A stretch of 64,000 nt of DNA from an uncultured Prevotellaceae bacterium (GCA_902801155.1 CADCHG010000001.1:124001-188000); one strand, 5' to 3'; shown: positions 8,487 to 18,909, counted from the stretch's first letter. The notes: a model not told the origin generated them from the sequence alone. Numbers and translations: made by a program.

Positions 8487-9778
8487 TATTCAAAATTTGC
8501 TAAAACCACTGCGGCATGCCCTCTGTTGGGTTTTAAATTTATTCCCTTAGAAAAAAAATCGTCATTCAGAACCGTTAATTGTAGCGCCCCATTCATTACA
8601 TCACAAAAATCTTTTGTGTCTGTCGTATTTAATGAAACTTGAAATTTAAGATTATATATATTAGGGCGTAATGTTAAAGAAGGAATAACTAACGAGAACA
8701 TTCCATCTTTAATTTTACTAAAATCATGAACAATTTCATCTGACACCCAAGAAATCGCAGGTGTACCAAAAGTATCTAATAGTGCACATGAAACAATCAT
8801 ATTTGTTAAATCAACACCAACTTGGGTATCAATATGAAATTCTATCCTTAAATATTGCCCAATAAACACCTCTGTTATTTCTTGTCCATTTAAATTCCTT
8901 AAAACAATGTTGGTAACTCTAATTTTTCCATTACCGAAACGATCTGTCCTTTCTATCAGCGGTTTCTTCATTTCTTCAGGATTAATAGTCAAATATTTCT
9001 CTATAGCATTATCAACACTTCCGATAAAAGATAACTGACCATTTTCTAATATTACTCCACTTCGGCATAATTGTTTTACAGCTGTCATATTATGGCTAAC
9101 AAAAAGAACAGTTCTGCCACCAGAAGAACTTACATCCTTCATTTTACCAATAGCTTTCTTCTGAAACTCGGCATCACCGACGGCGAGAACTTCATCGACA
9201 ACGAGAATCTCAGGCTCAAGAAAAGCTGCTACTGCGAAACCGAGACGAACGGTCATACCAGAAGAGAAACGTTTTACTGGAGTATCAAGATAACGTTCAA
9301 TACCTGCAAAATCGACAATCTCATCAAGTTTTGATGTTATCTCATGACGAGTCATTCCCATGATAGAACCATTCATATAGATGTTCTGACGGGCAGTCAT
9401 CTCCGGATGGAATCCTGTACCGACTTCAAGGAGTGAAGCTATACGACCACGATAACGGATATGACCAACAGATGGTGCCGTAATATGACTAAGAAGTTTA
9501 AGCAAAGTACTCTTACCCGCTCCATTCTTGCCTATGATACCAACAACATCACCTTGCTCAACCTTGAAAGAAATATCTTTCAAAGCCCAAACGTATTCAG
9601 AATTTCCTTTCTTACTACGGTCATTGACCTCACCAATCTTCAAGTATGGATCTTCCTTACGTAGTATGGTGGTCTGCCACCATCGATTAAGATCATGCTG
9701 AAGCGAACCTGTACCAACAAGACCTAAACGGTACTGTTTTCCTACTCCATCAAATTCAATTGCGATATTCTTGTCCAT
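8486..9778 (-). CDS. wzt: Polysaccharide ABC exporter ATPase with C-terminal glycan-binding domain (Wzt-like)
   Basis: A 430-residue ATPase. Residues about 1-245 are the nucleotide-binding domain: Walker A GKNGAGKST, the Q-loop region, the ABC signature FSSGMTVRLGFA, Walker B EILVVDEV and the H-loop FVSHN. Residues about 285-430 form a beta-rich Wzt C-terminal type domain (LTLRPNIYNLKF near the end) that in O9a-type systems recognises the finished, capped polysaccharide before export. The protein works at the inner membrane with the permease encoded 22 bases upstream. This places the cluster among ABC-transporter-dependent O-antigen or capsule systems rather than Wzy-dependent ones. Confidence 0.92.
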   Translation of the reverse strand: MDKNIAIEFDGVGKQYRLGLVGTGSLQHDLNRWWQTTILRKEDPYLKIGEVNDRSKKGNSEYVWALKDISFKVEQGDVVGIIGKNGAGKSTLLKLLSHITAPSVGHIRYRGRIASLLEVGTGFHPEMTARQNIYMNGSIMGMTRHEITSKLDEIVDFAGIERYLDTPVKRFSSGMTVRLGFAVAAFLEPEILVVDEVLAVGDAEFQKKAIGKMKDVSSSGGRTVLFVSHNMTAVKQLCRSGVILENGQLSFIGSVDNAIEKYLTINPEEMKKPLIERTDRFGNGKIRVTNIVLRNLNGQEITEVFIGQYLRIEFHIDTQVGVDLTNMIVSCALLDTFGTPAISWVSDEIVHDFSKIKDGMFSLVIPSLTLRPNIYNLKFQVSLNTTDTKDFCDVMNGALQLTVLNDDFFSKGINLKPNRGHAAVVLANFE

Positions 9779-9800
9779 TTGATTATTTCTTACAATATAA

Positions 9801-10685
9801 TTAAACAGTATCCATGAAGCGCTGCTCTGTACGATTGAATAGAATTACCGCAAAGAACATAACTACACAAAGAGTGATAAAACTATAACTAAGCGAGATA
9901 ATATCAAATATACCAGCTCCAACAAAGGCATACTTAAACGCCTCGAATATTGGAGTCAATGGATTGGCATTGAGGAACACACGATATTGTACAGGTGCAA
10001 AGCTCAACGGATATATTACTGGAGTTGCATACATAAGCAACTGTACGCCAAATGCTATTAGCATATTCAGATCACGGTACTTTGTGGTAAGCGATGTTAT
10101 AATAAGTCCCCAAGACATTGCATGCATACCGACCATAAAGACAAGGAGCAATGGAAGTAATATAGTAACAATTGTTCCAAGCACAGCCCCATAAGTATCT
10201 ACAAATCCAAGAGATGGAGTATAATCCTTTGCTATAAGATAATAAAGATACACAGCCAAAAACATTCCGACCTGTATAGCAAACTTAATTAAATTGGATG
10301 TTACAGAACTCAAAGGCACTACGAGTCGCGGGAAATACACCTTTCCAAATACACCTTGATTGGCAGAGAAAACATTACTACACGAAGTAAAGCAACTACT
10401 GAAATAAGTCCACAAACAAACACCACAAAGATAAAACAAAGGCTGTGGTACGCCATCTGTAGAGATTCCTGCCAATCCACCAAATACAAACATATACATG
10501 ATTGTGGTCAGCATTGGCTGAATAAGATACCACAGAGGTCCCATAATCGTCTGTTTGTACTGAGTAATGAGATCGCGCTTCACATTCATATAGTAAAGAT
10601 CGCGATAACGCCAAAGACCTTTAAGGTCAACATCAAGCCATTTTTTCTTTGGCTCAATGTGAGAAATAACTTCGTTTGGATTCAT
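9801..10685 (-). CDS. wzm: Polysaccharide ABC exporter permease (Wzm-like, ABC-2 family)
   Basis: A 294-residue ABC-2 type membrane protein. The cytoplasmic N-terminus has the coupling/gate helix region (LWRYRDLYYMNVKRDLITQYKQT) followed by six hydrophobic segments, including MLTTIMYMFVFGGLAG, the IVTILLPLLLVFMVGMHA segment and a C-terminal SFITLCVVMFFAVILF. It should form the channel dimer that moves lipid-linked polysaccharide across the inner membrane, powered by the downstream ATPase. It is the first gene of the transport and sugar cassette after a 420-base non-coding stretch, so it is probably promoter-proximal. Confidence 0.92.
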   Translation of the reverse strand: MNPNEVISHIEPKKKWLDVDLKGLWRYRDLYYMNVKRDLITQYKQTIMGPLWYLIQPMLTTIMYMFVFGGLAGISTDGVPQPLFYLCGVCLWTYFSSCFTSCSNVFSANQGVFGKVYFPRLVVPLSSVTSNLIKFAIQVGMFLAVYLYYLIAKDYTPSLGFVDTYGAVLGTIVTILLPLLLVFMVGMHAMSWGLIITSLTTKYRDLNMLIAFGVQLLMYATPVIYPLSFAPVQYRVFLNANPLTPIFEAFKYAFVGAGIFDIISLSYSFITLCVVMFFAVILFNRTEQRFMDTV

Positions 10686-11105
10686 TTATTTTTTATAATC
10701 TAATCTTATTTTATTTTAAACATCACACAAATAACTGTTAAATATTTTTGAAGCAAATCCTATTATAGAATGTAAACCACATATGATATCAATATAGGTT
10801 GTTTCCAACCCATAGATAAGTTCCCCAATAATGAAGACATAGAATTATCATCTCAATAGGATATTCTCTCATATAGCAATAACTATCTGAGAGTTAAAAA
10901 TTTACAATATCAAAATTATAAACCTGGGAATTTTTCCAAGTATGATAATTTCCGATGATTTTTGCAAAGATAATGAAAATATATGAAAATAAAAAGAGAT
11001 TTTACGTTTTTTTCTCAAATTTGGACGAAAAGATGACAAATCACATTAGTATTTACTTACACAAGTATAAATTTACAATCAATTTTTCATTTTCAGGAGA
11101 GAGGA
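10686..11105 (-). promoter_or_regulatory. AT-rich leader and promoter region of the exporter operon
   Basis: This 420-base gap has no convincing gene. On the minus strand a TATCTTTG box (10965-10972) matches the Bacteroidetes -7 element and lies about 280 bases upstream of wzm, which would give a long 5' leader. No well-spaced TTTG box is seen upstream of it. The leader contains a short hairpin (CTCTCA at 10888-10893 with its complement near 10871). Long leaders are common in Bacteroidales polysaccharide operons controlled by NusG-like antiterminators, but no such regulator is encoded in the window. Confidence 0.45.
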
Positions 11106-12248
11106 TTAATACTCTATATAAATATTCCACCCGTTCACGACTTCCACCACATACTCGATTTGTTCCTTAGTCATACAAGGACTTATCGGAAGACTTAATT
11201 CCTCGTCAGCAAGACGCTCTGTTATTGGAAGAGAAAGCTGTGGCGTATTCCATAACACCTTGGAATAACATTCTTGCTTATGTGGAGCGATAGGATAATG
11301 ACATATCGTGTCTATATTATGCTCTGCAAGATAATCACGAAGACGATTTCTATTACCTTTTCCAGAAACAATAATCGGGAAAATATGATACACGTTTTCT
11401 TCATCAGGAAGGCGTTTAGGGAGCGTAATAAGTGGATGCTGAAGATGATCGTAGTAATATGCCGCAACCTGTTGGCGCAAGTTATTGTCTTCATCAAGAT
11501 GACGTAGTTTTACATCAAGAATTGCAGCCTGAAGTTCATCAAGACGAGAATTTCGTCCTTCATATCTGAATACATACTTCTTATTAGAACCATAGTTTGC
11601 CAAAGCACGAATGGTATCAGCAAGAATGGAATCATTTGTAGTTACAGCTCCACCATCACCAAGAGCACCAAGGTTCTTACCAGGATAGAAAGAATGTCCT
11701 GCTGCATCACCAAGACTTCCTGTTCTTCTACCATCGAAAGATTTACAACCATGACTCTGAGCACAATCCTCTACTAGTTTAAGGTTGTATTTCTTACATA
11801 TTTTTCCAATCTTCTCACTATATGCATTACGACCATAGAGATGAACAATTACTATAGCCTTTGTTTTCGGAGTAATCTTATCCTCAATAAGGGAATCATC
11901 AATCTCCAATGTATTGGGATTTGGTTCTATCAGTATTGGAACAAGACCATTCTCTGTGATAGAAAGAATTGTAGCTATGTAGGTGTTTGCTGGCACTATC
12001 ACCTCGTCGCCAGGATTCAGAATACCCAATTCCATATATGCGCGGAAGATTAAGATGAGAGCATCAAGTCCATTAGCACAACCAACGCAATAATTAGTAC
12101 CAATGTACTTTGCATAATGTTGTTCAAAGACAGCATTCTCTTTGCCTTGGAGATACCAACCAGAATCTACAACACGAAGTACAGCTTCATGCAACTCTGA
12201 TTTGTATTTCTCGGAAATATCACGAAGAGATAGAAAAGGTACTTTCAT
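11106..12248 (-). CDS. DegT-family sugar aminotransferase (FdtB/QdtB-like)
   Basis: A 380-residue PLP-dependent aminotransferase that resembles FdtB/QdtB, which make dTDP-3-amino-3,6-dideoxyhexoses. Visible features are [16 protein letters not shown] near residue 30, [49 protein letters not shown] with the PLP lysine near residue 185, and NYGSNKKY plus [12 protein letters not shown], which are hallmark loops of the 3-amino sugar branch. It differs clearly from the LegC/PglE-like enzyme encoded at 6123. The partner ketoisomerase (FdtA/QdtA) is not in the window. It is separated from wzm by the AT-rich gap and may belong to a different transcript. Confidence 0.85.
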   Translation of the reverse strand: MKVPFLSLRDISEKYKSELHEAVLRVVDSGWYLQGKENAVFEQHYAKYIGTNYCVGCANGLDALILIFRAYMELGILNPGDEVIVPANTYIATILSITENGLVPILIEPNPNTLEIDDSLIEDKITPKTKAIVIVHLYGRNAYSEKIGKICKKYNLKLVEDCAQSHGCKSFDGRRTGSLGDAAGHSFYPGKNLGALGDGGAVTTNDSILADTIRALANYGSNKKYVFRYEGRNSRLDELQAAILDVKLRHLDEDNNLRQQVAAYYYDHLQHPLITLPKRLPDEENVYHIFPIIVSGKGNRNRLRDYLAEHNIDTICHYPIAPHKQECYSKVLWNTPQLSLPITERLADEELSLPISPCMTKEQIEYVVEVVNGWNIYIEY

Positions 12249-12361
12249 TGGATTTTACCATTTATAATGTATAATTTATCTAAAGCATTGAAGCATAAAA
12301 TAATCTCTCACACTTTGGAATGCATTACGAAAACATATCATATGCATATGAGAGATGAGTA

Positions 12362-13336
12362 TTATTCTTTTTCTGAGGGTGCCAATATCTGAGCCATTAT
12401 CGTTCCAGAAATAGAGTGCCAAGCACAACTTACGGCACATGGAATGACAGCAAGCGGACAGGAAACAATGAAGAACTCTGAGGCAAGAACTGTGGCGAGA
12501 CCTGCATTCTGCATACCCACCTCAATGGAGATGGTACGGTTCTTAGCTGCTGAGAAATGGAACATCTTACCCACACTATAGCCAAGGAGATAGCCCAAGC
12601 CATTGTGGAAGAACACTACCACCAAGACAATAAGGAAGAAAGTTATGCCTTCCATTAGGAGTTTGTCGTGAACAGCGGAGACAACGCCACCCACGATACA
12701 TGCGAGTCCGATTACACTAAAGGCGGGCATCACCGACTGTGCCTTACGAAAGCTCTCGTTTCTTCCCATGAAAAGATTGCAGAAGAAACCTATTGTGACA
12801 GGTAAAAGCGTAACAAGGAGTATATTACGGAACATTCCAAGGGCATCAACCTCTACCCTCTCCCCCGCAAGCCACAACACGAGCAACGGAGTAACCACAG
12901 GTGCAAGCAATGTACTTGCGGTAGTCATTCCTACGGAAAAAGCCACATCACCCTTACACAAGTACGACATGATATTGCTTGACACACCTCCAGGACAGCA
13001 TCCAACGAGGATTATACCCACCACAACAGGTTTCGGAATCTCTATGCCAAGATAGCCAACCCCGACGGTTAGCGACCATGCTATGAGTGGCATTAACGAG
13101 AACTGGGCACACGTACCAATGAGTATGTCCCATGGACGTGCAGCAAGCACACGCATGTCGTCAAGAGTGAGCGTGAGTCCCATGGTGAGCATTATAAATC
13201 CAAGTATCAAAGACTGTATATCACCATGTACCCATGAAAATATGACTGGACAAAAAAACGTCACTACTGCTACTGCTATAATAAAATAGCTGGTGTAGGT
13301 AGAGAGTATATGAGAAAGGAAATATAAGTATTTCAA
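12362..13336 (-). CDS. Bile acid:sodium symporter (BASS) family transporter
   Basis: A 324-residue membrane protein with about nine or ten hydrophobic segments. The signature region is GVSSNIMSYLCKGDVAFSVGMTTASTLLAP, seen here as CCPGGVSSNIMSYL and GMTTASTLLAPVVTPLL, which forms the crossed-helix sodium and substrate site in ASBT/PanS-like proteins. Family members move bile acids, pantoate or other organic anions with sodium. In a gut bacterium a bile-acid role is possible, but the family is broad and the substrate is unknown. It is 14 bases downstream of the relA/spoT gene on the same strand, so it may be co-transcribed. Confidence 0.85.
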   Translation of the reverse strand: MKYLYFLSHILSTYTSYFIIAVAVVTFFCPVIFSWVHGDIQSLILGFIMLTMGLTLTLDDMRVLAARPWDILIGTCAQFSLMPLIAWSLTVGVGYLGIEIPKPVVVGIILVGCCPGGVSSNIMSYLCKGDVAFSVGMTTASTLLAPVVTPLLVLWLAGERVEVDALGMFRNILLVTLLPVTIGFFCNLFMGRNESFRKAQSVMPAFSVIGLACIVGGVVSAVHDKLLMEGITFFLIVLVVVFFHNGLGYLLGYSVGKMFHFSAAKNRTISIEVGMQNAGLATVLASEFFIVSCPLAVIPCAVSCAWHSISGTIMAQILAPSEKE

Positions 13337-13350
13337 TTTATTATTGTTTT

Positions 13351-15585
13351 TTAGTACTCCCTTATCACCGTGGTGAGATCAGGTATTTGTTTGAGTGCAT
13401 CAATTATTCCCGTAAGTTCCTCACGATCATGTACACGCATCTCGATACGTCCCTCGAATATACCTTTGTCAGAAGATATGGAGAGCTTATGAATGTTAAT
13501 GTCCATCTGGTCGGCAATTACAAGTGCCACATCACGTGCTATTCCCTTACGATCAATACCCTTGATAACAATGACAGCATCGAAAAGCAGATCATCATTA
13601 TCGTTGCGCATATTCCACCGTACGGCAAGAATGCGGTGTGCATAGGTGTTGCGGAGACGGTTAACGACTTGACATGAGCGATGGTGAAGTTCTATATGAT
13701 CATTACCGTCGATATACCCTACAACATCATCACCCGGAATCGGATGACAACAATCATGCGAGAAAACATACTTGTTGATATTATCCTCTGAGATGACACA
13801 TGCACGATCCTTGTCGAAACCTTCCTGTACCGTGAGGAATTCATCAGCATCGTCTTTGTCATTCTTTGACTTCAAGAATGGCACGAAACGACGCCAACGA
13901 CCTTTTTTACTCTTCTTGACCACACCGAGGATATGGTCTAGATCCTGTTCCGACAACGTTATAATGCCGTTACCGATATCAAGCAAAAGGTGTTCTTGTT
14001 TCTCCATGCCATGTGCCTCACAGAGAGCACGTATGGCAGAAGTGGTAAGGTTGAGGTCATGCGACTTCAACCATTGACGCAACATCTCTAGTCCTTTCTG
14101 CTGTATGTCACGATTAGCACGCCGAAGTTGTGTCTGAATCTTATTGCGTGCCTTTGCCGTAGTGACAAACGCCAACCACTCCGACTGAACATGCTGAGAG
14201 TTGGAAGTGATTATCTCCACTTGATCCCCCCCCTGAAGCACATGACTCAGGGGCACAAGCTTATGGTTTACCTTTGCACCAATACAATGTGAGCCAAGGA
14301 ATGTGTGAATATAAAAGGCAAAGTCGAGTGCAGTTGCTCCTGACGGAAGCGTGATAATCTCTCCCTTTGGAGAGAAAACGAATATCTCAGATGCAAAAAG
14401 ATTAAGTTTGATAGCATCAAGGAAGTCCATAGCATCCGGCTGCGGATCATCAAGAATCTCCTTTATGGTACACAGCCAATCATTGAGTTCTCCTTCATTA
14501 TTCGGTTCATCGGTGCCTTCCTTGTATTTCCAGTGGGCAGCAAATCCCTGTTCTGCAATTTCATCCATGCGTTTTGAACGGATCTGCGTCTCTATCCACT
14601 GTCCCTGATTACTCATTAAAGTGACATGGAGTGCCTGATATCCATTAGCCTTAGGATGAGAGAGCCAGTCGCGCAGACGGTCAGGGTGCGACTTATACAA
14701 CTTTGTGATAGCTACATATATACGGAAGCATTCATTGACCTCATCTTCTGGTTCAGGAGATTCGAAGATGATACGCACAGCAAGGATGTCATAAATCTCA
14801 TCGAATGAAACATGCTTATTACGCATCTTATTCCAAATAGAATAAGGCGATTTGACACGCATCTTTATAACATACTTACATCCCATGGCATCAAGTGCCT
14901 CACGAATAGGATCGGTAAACTTAGCGAAAAGCTCGTCACGCTGTTCCTGCGTATGAGCTAGTTTTTTGCATATATTCTCATAGGAATCAGGATGTTCGTA
15001 ACGGAAAGCGAGATCTTCAAGCTCTGTCTTTATCTTATTTAGTCCAAGACGATTTGCCAATGGAGCATAGAGATACAATGTCTCACCTGCCACCTTTGTT
15101 TTCTTTCCATCGGAAAGATTATCAAGGGTACGCATATTCTGCAAGCGATCACATATCTTGATTAGGATGACTCGTATGTCATCCGACATAGTAAGAAGCA
15201 GTTTCTTGAAATTCTCAGCCTGCTCTGAGGCTTTATCGCCAAATATACCTCCAGATATCTTAGTGAGTCCATCAACAATCTGTGCAATCTTAGAGCCGAA
15301 GATATTCTCCACATCCTCCACAGTATAGTCGGTATTCTCGATGATATCATGCAACAATGCCGCACAAATGGATGTAGAGCCAAGTCCCATCTCTCGTGAT
15401 GCGATAAGCGCTACCTCAATTGGATGTATGATATAGGGTTCGCCATTCGGACGGCTCACCCCCTCGTGAGCACGACAGGCAAAGTTATATGCTTTCTGTA
15501 TTACATCCACCTTCTTGCGGTGCGGACTGGCAAGATAGGAGTCAATAAGTTCCTGATATAATTGTTCAGCTTGTTTTTCCTGCAT
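13351..15585 (-). CDS. RelA/SpoT-family (p)ppGpp synthetase/hydrolase
   Basis: A 744-residue stringent-response enzyme of full Rel length. The N-terminal HD hydrolase domain has HPIEVALI and ALLHDIIENTDY with the metal-binding HD pair and later DRLQNMRTL. The synthetase domain follows with KMRVKSPYSIWNKM, FDEIYDILAVRI and GYQALHVTL. A TGS domain (VFSPKGEIITLPSGATALDFA, about residues 395-455) and a C-terminal ACT domain (about residues 665-744) complete the layout. The intact HD motif suggests hydrolase activity is kept, so the enzyme is likely bifunctional. It is part of the conserved surE-parA-parB-DUF5683-mltD-rel gene block of Bacteroidales. Confidence 0.95.
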   Translation of the reverse strand: MQEKQAEQLYQELIDSYLASPHRKKVDVIQKAYNFACRAHEGVSRPNGEPYIIHPIEVALIASREMGLGSTSICAALLHDIIENTDYTVEDVENIFGSKIAQIVDGLTKISGGIFGDKASEQAENFKKLLLTMSDDIRVILIKICDRLQNMRTLDNLSDGKKTKVAGETLYLYAPLANRLGLNKIKTELEDLAFRYEHPDSYENICKKLAHTQEQRDELFAKFTDPIREALDAMGCKYVIKMRVKSPYSIWNKMRNKHVSFDEIYDILAVRIIFESPEPEDEVNECFRIYVAITKLYKSHPDRLRDWLSHPKANGYQALHVTLMSNQGQWIETQIRSKRMDEIAEQGFAAHWKYKEGTDEPNNEGELNDWLCTIKEILDDPQPDAMDFLDAIKLNLFASEIFVFSPKGEIITLPSGATALDFAFYIHTFLGSHCIGAKVNHKLVPLSHVLQGGDQVEIITSNSQHVQSEWLAFVTTAKARNKIQTQLRRANRDIQQKGLEMLRQWLKSHDLNLTTSAIRALCEAHGMEKQEHLLLDIGNGIITLSEQDLDHILGVVKKSKKGRWRRFVPFLKSKNDKDDADEFLTVQEGFDKDRACVISEDNINKYVFSHDCCHPIPGDDVVGYIDGNDHIELHHRSCQVVNRLRNTYAHRILAVRWNMRNDNDDLLFDAVIVIKGIDRKGIARDVALVIADQMDINIHKLSISSDKGIFEGRIEMRVHDREELTGIIDALKQIPDLTTVIREY

Positions 15586-15654
15586 AACAGTATGGAGTTA
15601 GTATTTAAGGTAAATAAAATATATACAAAATAAAGGGTTGGTAATCCATGTGGA

Positions 15655-17031
15655 TTACCTAACCCTAATCTGTTTTCCGGCACGAATAGATGAACCGGAT
15701 ATTTTGTTGAGTTTCTTGAGCTTAGCCACAGTAGTGTGATTCCTCTTTGCAATTTCAGAGAGCGTATCACCATTTCTGATGGTCACGTTTCTGCCTCCGC
15801 GTGCACGTCTTGCCTTCGCCTTACGACTGGCACGTGCACTTTGGCGTGCCGCACGCTGGGCAACTGTTGGTGCGCGATAAATCGGAGCATCGTCGTTGAC
15901 AGCGACCTCTGCACGCTTCATCAACTGATCTACATTATAAGCATAAACAGAGTCTTCCTTCTCGATAAACGCATTTATATACTCAATAGGCAGACGGAGG
16001 TCGGTAGGCTCACTATAACCAGTCACCACATCACGACGATACTGTGGGTTGAGTGAACGAAGCTGTTCCTTACTTATACCTATGACGTTTGCAAGCTGTT
16101 CAAAGTGTACATCACGATAGAGCATAATGGTATCAGTCTGTACAGGGAGCTTGGTGAGCATCGGACAAATGTTATGCTCGCAGTAATAGTTCATGATATA
16201 GTTTGCTGCGATGAATGCAGGAACATAACCACGAGTCTCATTAGGAAGATATGGATATATCTGCCAATAGTCACGCACACCACCAGCACGGCGGATAGCC
16301 TTGTTGATATTCTCCGGACCGTAGTTATAGGCTGCAATAACAAGGTTCCAGTCACCAAATATCTTATACAAATCAGCAAGATAGTGGGCTGCTGCATAGG
16401 ATGACTTTACAGGATCACGACGCTCGTCTATCATGGTCGTTATTCGCAATCCATAGCGTTTTCCTGTTGCCACCATAAACTGCCAGAGCCCTGTGGCACC
16501 CACACGAGACACGGCATTAGGATTAAGTGCAGACTCTATAACTGGGAGATACTTGAGTTCAAGAGGAATACCATAGACCTCAAGAGCTTGCTCAAAGATT
16601 GGCATATAGAAATTACTTGCTCCAAGCATATAGCCAACAGAACGACGCAAACGTGTTGAATATCGGTCTATGAACTTCTGTACGACATCGTTCCAAGGCA
16701 TCTCCATAGCTGTAGGAAGACGTCTGAGACGATCCTTATACACCTCTACATCATAAACAGGATTAACATCACGCATCTGACATGAAGTGTCAGCCATGAG
16801 ATATGTCTTTGCATTATATTGCTGCACAAGTGAATCAAGTTCGAGAAGCATTCCCTCTGGAACCTCTATTATTTCCTCATCACCATTATCCTTACCGATA
16901 ACGATTTCCTCGTCATCGTAGTTATATGTGTCTGTCGTAGTTACGTTTACATCCTGCGCATACAGGGAAGTTATGTTGCCAAAGAATACGGCAAGCGAGA
17001 GAATTGTATGTCTTTTATTCATAATTTTCAA
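15655..17031 (-). CDS. mltD: Membrane-bound lytic murein transglycosylase D-like protein with LysM
   Basis: A 458-residue periplasmic enzyme that cuts peptidoglycan glycan strands to 1,6-anhydro products. It begins with a signal peptide (ILSLAVFFGNITSLYAQ). The SLT domain, residues about 115-270, contains LPVIESALNPNAVSRVGATG with the catalytic glutamate, then GLWQFM and VIAAYNYGPENI. A basic, arginine-rich linker (about residues 375-405) leads into one C-terminal LysM repeat (RNGDTLSEIAKRNHTTVAKL) that binds peptidoglycan; E. coli MltD has two. No lipobox cysteine is present, unlike the E. coli lipoprotein. Confidence 0.92.
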   Translation of the reverse strand: MKIMNKRHTILSLAVFFGNITSLYAQDVNVTTTDTYNYDDEEIVIGKDNGDEEIIEVPEGMLLELDSLVQQYNAKTYLMADTSCQMRDVNPVYDVEVYKDRLRRLPTAMEMPWNDVVQKFIDRYSTRLRRSVGYMLGASNFYMPIFEQALEVYGIPLELKYLPVIESALNPNAVSRVGATGLWQFMVATGKRYGLRITTMIDERRDPVKSSYAAAHYLADLYKIFGDWNLVIAAYNYGPENINKAIRRAGGVRDYWQIYPYLPNETRGYVPAFIAANYIMNYYCEHNICPMLTKLPVQTDTIMLYRDVHFEQLANVIGISKEQLRSLNPQYRRDVVTGYSEPTDLRLPIEYINAFIEKEDSVYAYNVDQLMKRAEVAVNDDAPIYRAPTVAQRAARQSARASRKAKARRARGGRNVTIRNGDTLSEIAKRNHTTVAKLKKLNKISGSSIRAGKQIRVR

Positions 17032-17071
17032 TTAATTAAGCATGGCGTAAAAACGCCAAGAACCTTAGAGG

Positions 17072-17809
17072 TCAAAAAGTAAGAGCTGCGTTAATGCCTA
17101 TTCCCGTAGTGGAGAACGGATTGACTTCTGCATTCATCCACGACTCCTTCTTTGAAGTCCCGACAAAGCCTGGCTCCACATGCAGGGAAAGGTCGTCAGA
17201 GATGTCGAACTGCGATAGCGAAGCATCAACATAAGCATCTATGATACTTAGTCCATATACACCCAGCATACAGAAGAAACTCAGATCACGCCAGCGACGA
17301 AAACGATCCTTACGCGATTTGAACTGCGTCTTCAAACGCTCTGGATCACTCTGCGACATGACGAGATACGGGAATTTCTCATAGCTTTTGGTCTCCGGAT
17401 CATTATCCGAGATGTCAATGTAAGCTCGAGAATAATCGCTATACATTTGGTTATTCCAACGCATGGCATAAGCACAACCGACAAATCCTCCATAGATAAT
17501 CGGGAGTTTCCAATACTTATGGTTGTAAATCTGTCCGGCACCCGGAATAACAATAGCGAGCCACATAGCACGTTTTGGATCCGGCTTCCATGTAGCCCAG
17601 TCACGCTTAGCTTTCTTCCCTGCCATTTTGAGAGCAGCGACAGAGTCGGCAGGAGTTAGGTCTCGAATAACCTTTTTCCCGTCTGCCAACTCAGGCTCTG
17701 CGGAAACATGCTGTATATTGCCAGAGTCATTCTGGGCATACGCAACAATGGCAGAGAACCATAAGCTCACTACCATTATCAAAAAGCGATATTTATTATT
17801 TATTTGCAA
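17072..17809 (-). CDS. DUF5683-family envelope protein
   Basis: A 245-residue protein typical of the conserved gene found between parB and mltD in Bacteroidales. It has a signal peptide (FLIMVVSLWFSAIVAYAQ), a region with KRAMWLAIVIPGAGQIYNHKYW (a conserved GAGQxYN motif) near residues 85-110, one or two hydrophobic segments (GGFVGCAYA; FFCMLGVYGLSIIDAYVDA) and a C-terminal part ending in INAALTF, as in outer-membrane beta-strand proteins. Its function is unknown. The first in-frame codon used here is TTG; an ATG lies 11 codons later, but that shorter form would lose the positive charges of the signal peptide. Confidence 0.8.
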   Translation of the reverse strand: MQINNKYRFLIMVVSLWFSAIVAYAQNDSGNIQHVSAEPELADGKKVIRDLTPADSVAALKMAGKKAKRDWATWKPDPKRAMWLAIVIPGAGQIYNHKYWKLPIIYGGFVGCAYAMRWNNQMYSDYSRAYIDISDNDPETKSYEKFPYLVMSQSDPERLKTQFKSRKDRFRRWRDLSFFCMLGVYGLSIIDAYVDASLSQFDISDDLSLHVEPGFVGTSKKESWMNAEVNPFSTTGIGINAALTF

Positions 17810-17915
17810 TTAATAGCCTAACCAAGCCTCCCCAAGAGGAAGGATGTTTGTTGTATTCTCCCCTCCAATGACTGGAAGCACTAAACACTTCCCGGTATGG
17901 GTGGGGAGGAAGTTT

Positions 17916-18803
17916 TTACTTCAACTTATCGAAGAGTATAAGGATACGTTCCAGATCCTCCTCACTATTGAAAGGAATGGAAATCTTTCCTTTTCCCTTC
18001 GGATTACAGGTAAACTGCACCTTAGTGTTCAGGAAATCCGAAAGACGATCCTTAAGGACATTAAACTCCTCTGGAAGTTGCTGTTTTGCAACAATCTTCT
18101 TTGTTCCCGTTGTTATCTCCTCACCATTCTTCAGAAGACTAACCATTTCCTCTACTTTACGCACGGAATAGTTATTCTTCATAATCTCCTTATAGAGCTT
18201 AATCTGAAGAGACGGTGAATCTATTGACAGAAGAGCACGTGCATGTCCCATATCAATTTCTTTCTTCTGAAGCGACAGTTGTATCTGTGCAGGAAGACGG
18301 AGCAGACGGAGATAGTTGGCAATAGCCGCACGCGATTTTCCGACGCGCTCACTCACCTTCTCCTGCGTCATTCCGTCGTTCTCAAGAAGGTGCTGATATG
18401 CCAATGCAATTTCTATAGCGTTGAGATCCTCACGCTGGATATTCTCCACGAGAGCCATCTCCATGATGCTCTCATCGCTAATAGTACGTATATAGGCAGG
18501 AATTGCTGTAAGACCTGCAATCTGTGACGCACGCCAACGACGCTCACCAGCAATAATTTGGAAGCGGTTATCGTCAATCTGGCGAAGGGTGATAGGCTGT
18601 ATGATACCTATCTCACGAATGCTGGTTGCAAGTTCCTGAAGAGCTTCTGAATCGAATTCACGACGAGGCTGATTAGGATTTGCCTCAATCTGAGATATCG
18701 GAATCTCGTTGATAGTGGAAGACCCCTGCGGACGAACGCCCTCTGTAGAAATAAGGGCATCAAGACCACGGCCAAGGGCATTATATTTCTTATGAACTGC
18801 CAT
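17916..18803 (-). CDS. parB: Chromosome partitioning protein ParB
   Basis: A 295-residue DNA-binding CTPase-type ParB. It starts with the conserved GRGLDALI box, then a ParB/Srx domain with IEANPNQPRREFD (C-motif region), AGERRWRAS (Box II) and LVENIQREDLNAIEIA, and a central helix-turn-helix with TQEKVSERVGKSRAAIANYLRLL that reads parS. The C-terminal dimerisation region is about residues 240-295. It works with ParA, encoded 106 bases upstream on the same strand, to segregate chromosome origins. No parS consensus was noticed in the window. Confidence 0.95.
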   Translation of the reverse strand: MAVHKKYNALGRGLDALISTEGVRPQGSSTINEIPISQIEANPNQPRREFDSEALQELATSIREIGIIQPITLRQIDDNRFQIIAGERRWRASQIAGLTAIPAYIRTISDESIMEMALVENIQREDLNAIEIALAYQHLLENDGMTQEKVSERVGKSRAAIANYLRLLRLPAQIQLSLQKKEIDMGHARALLSIDSPSLQIKLYKEIMKNNYSVRKVEEMVSLLKNGEEITTGTKKIVAKQQLPEEFNVLKDRLSDFLNTKVQFTCNPKGKGKISIPFNSEEDLERILILFDKLK

Positions 18804-18909
18804 TTTTATTCAAAAGTAAGAAGTAAAAATTAAAAAGTATGATTGGAATTCCTACTAACAGACGTAACCTTCACTTTTTATTTCCACATCTGCAAATTGT
18901 ACATCAACA

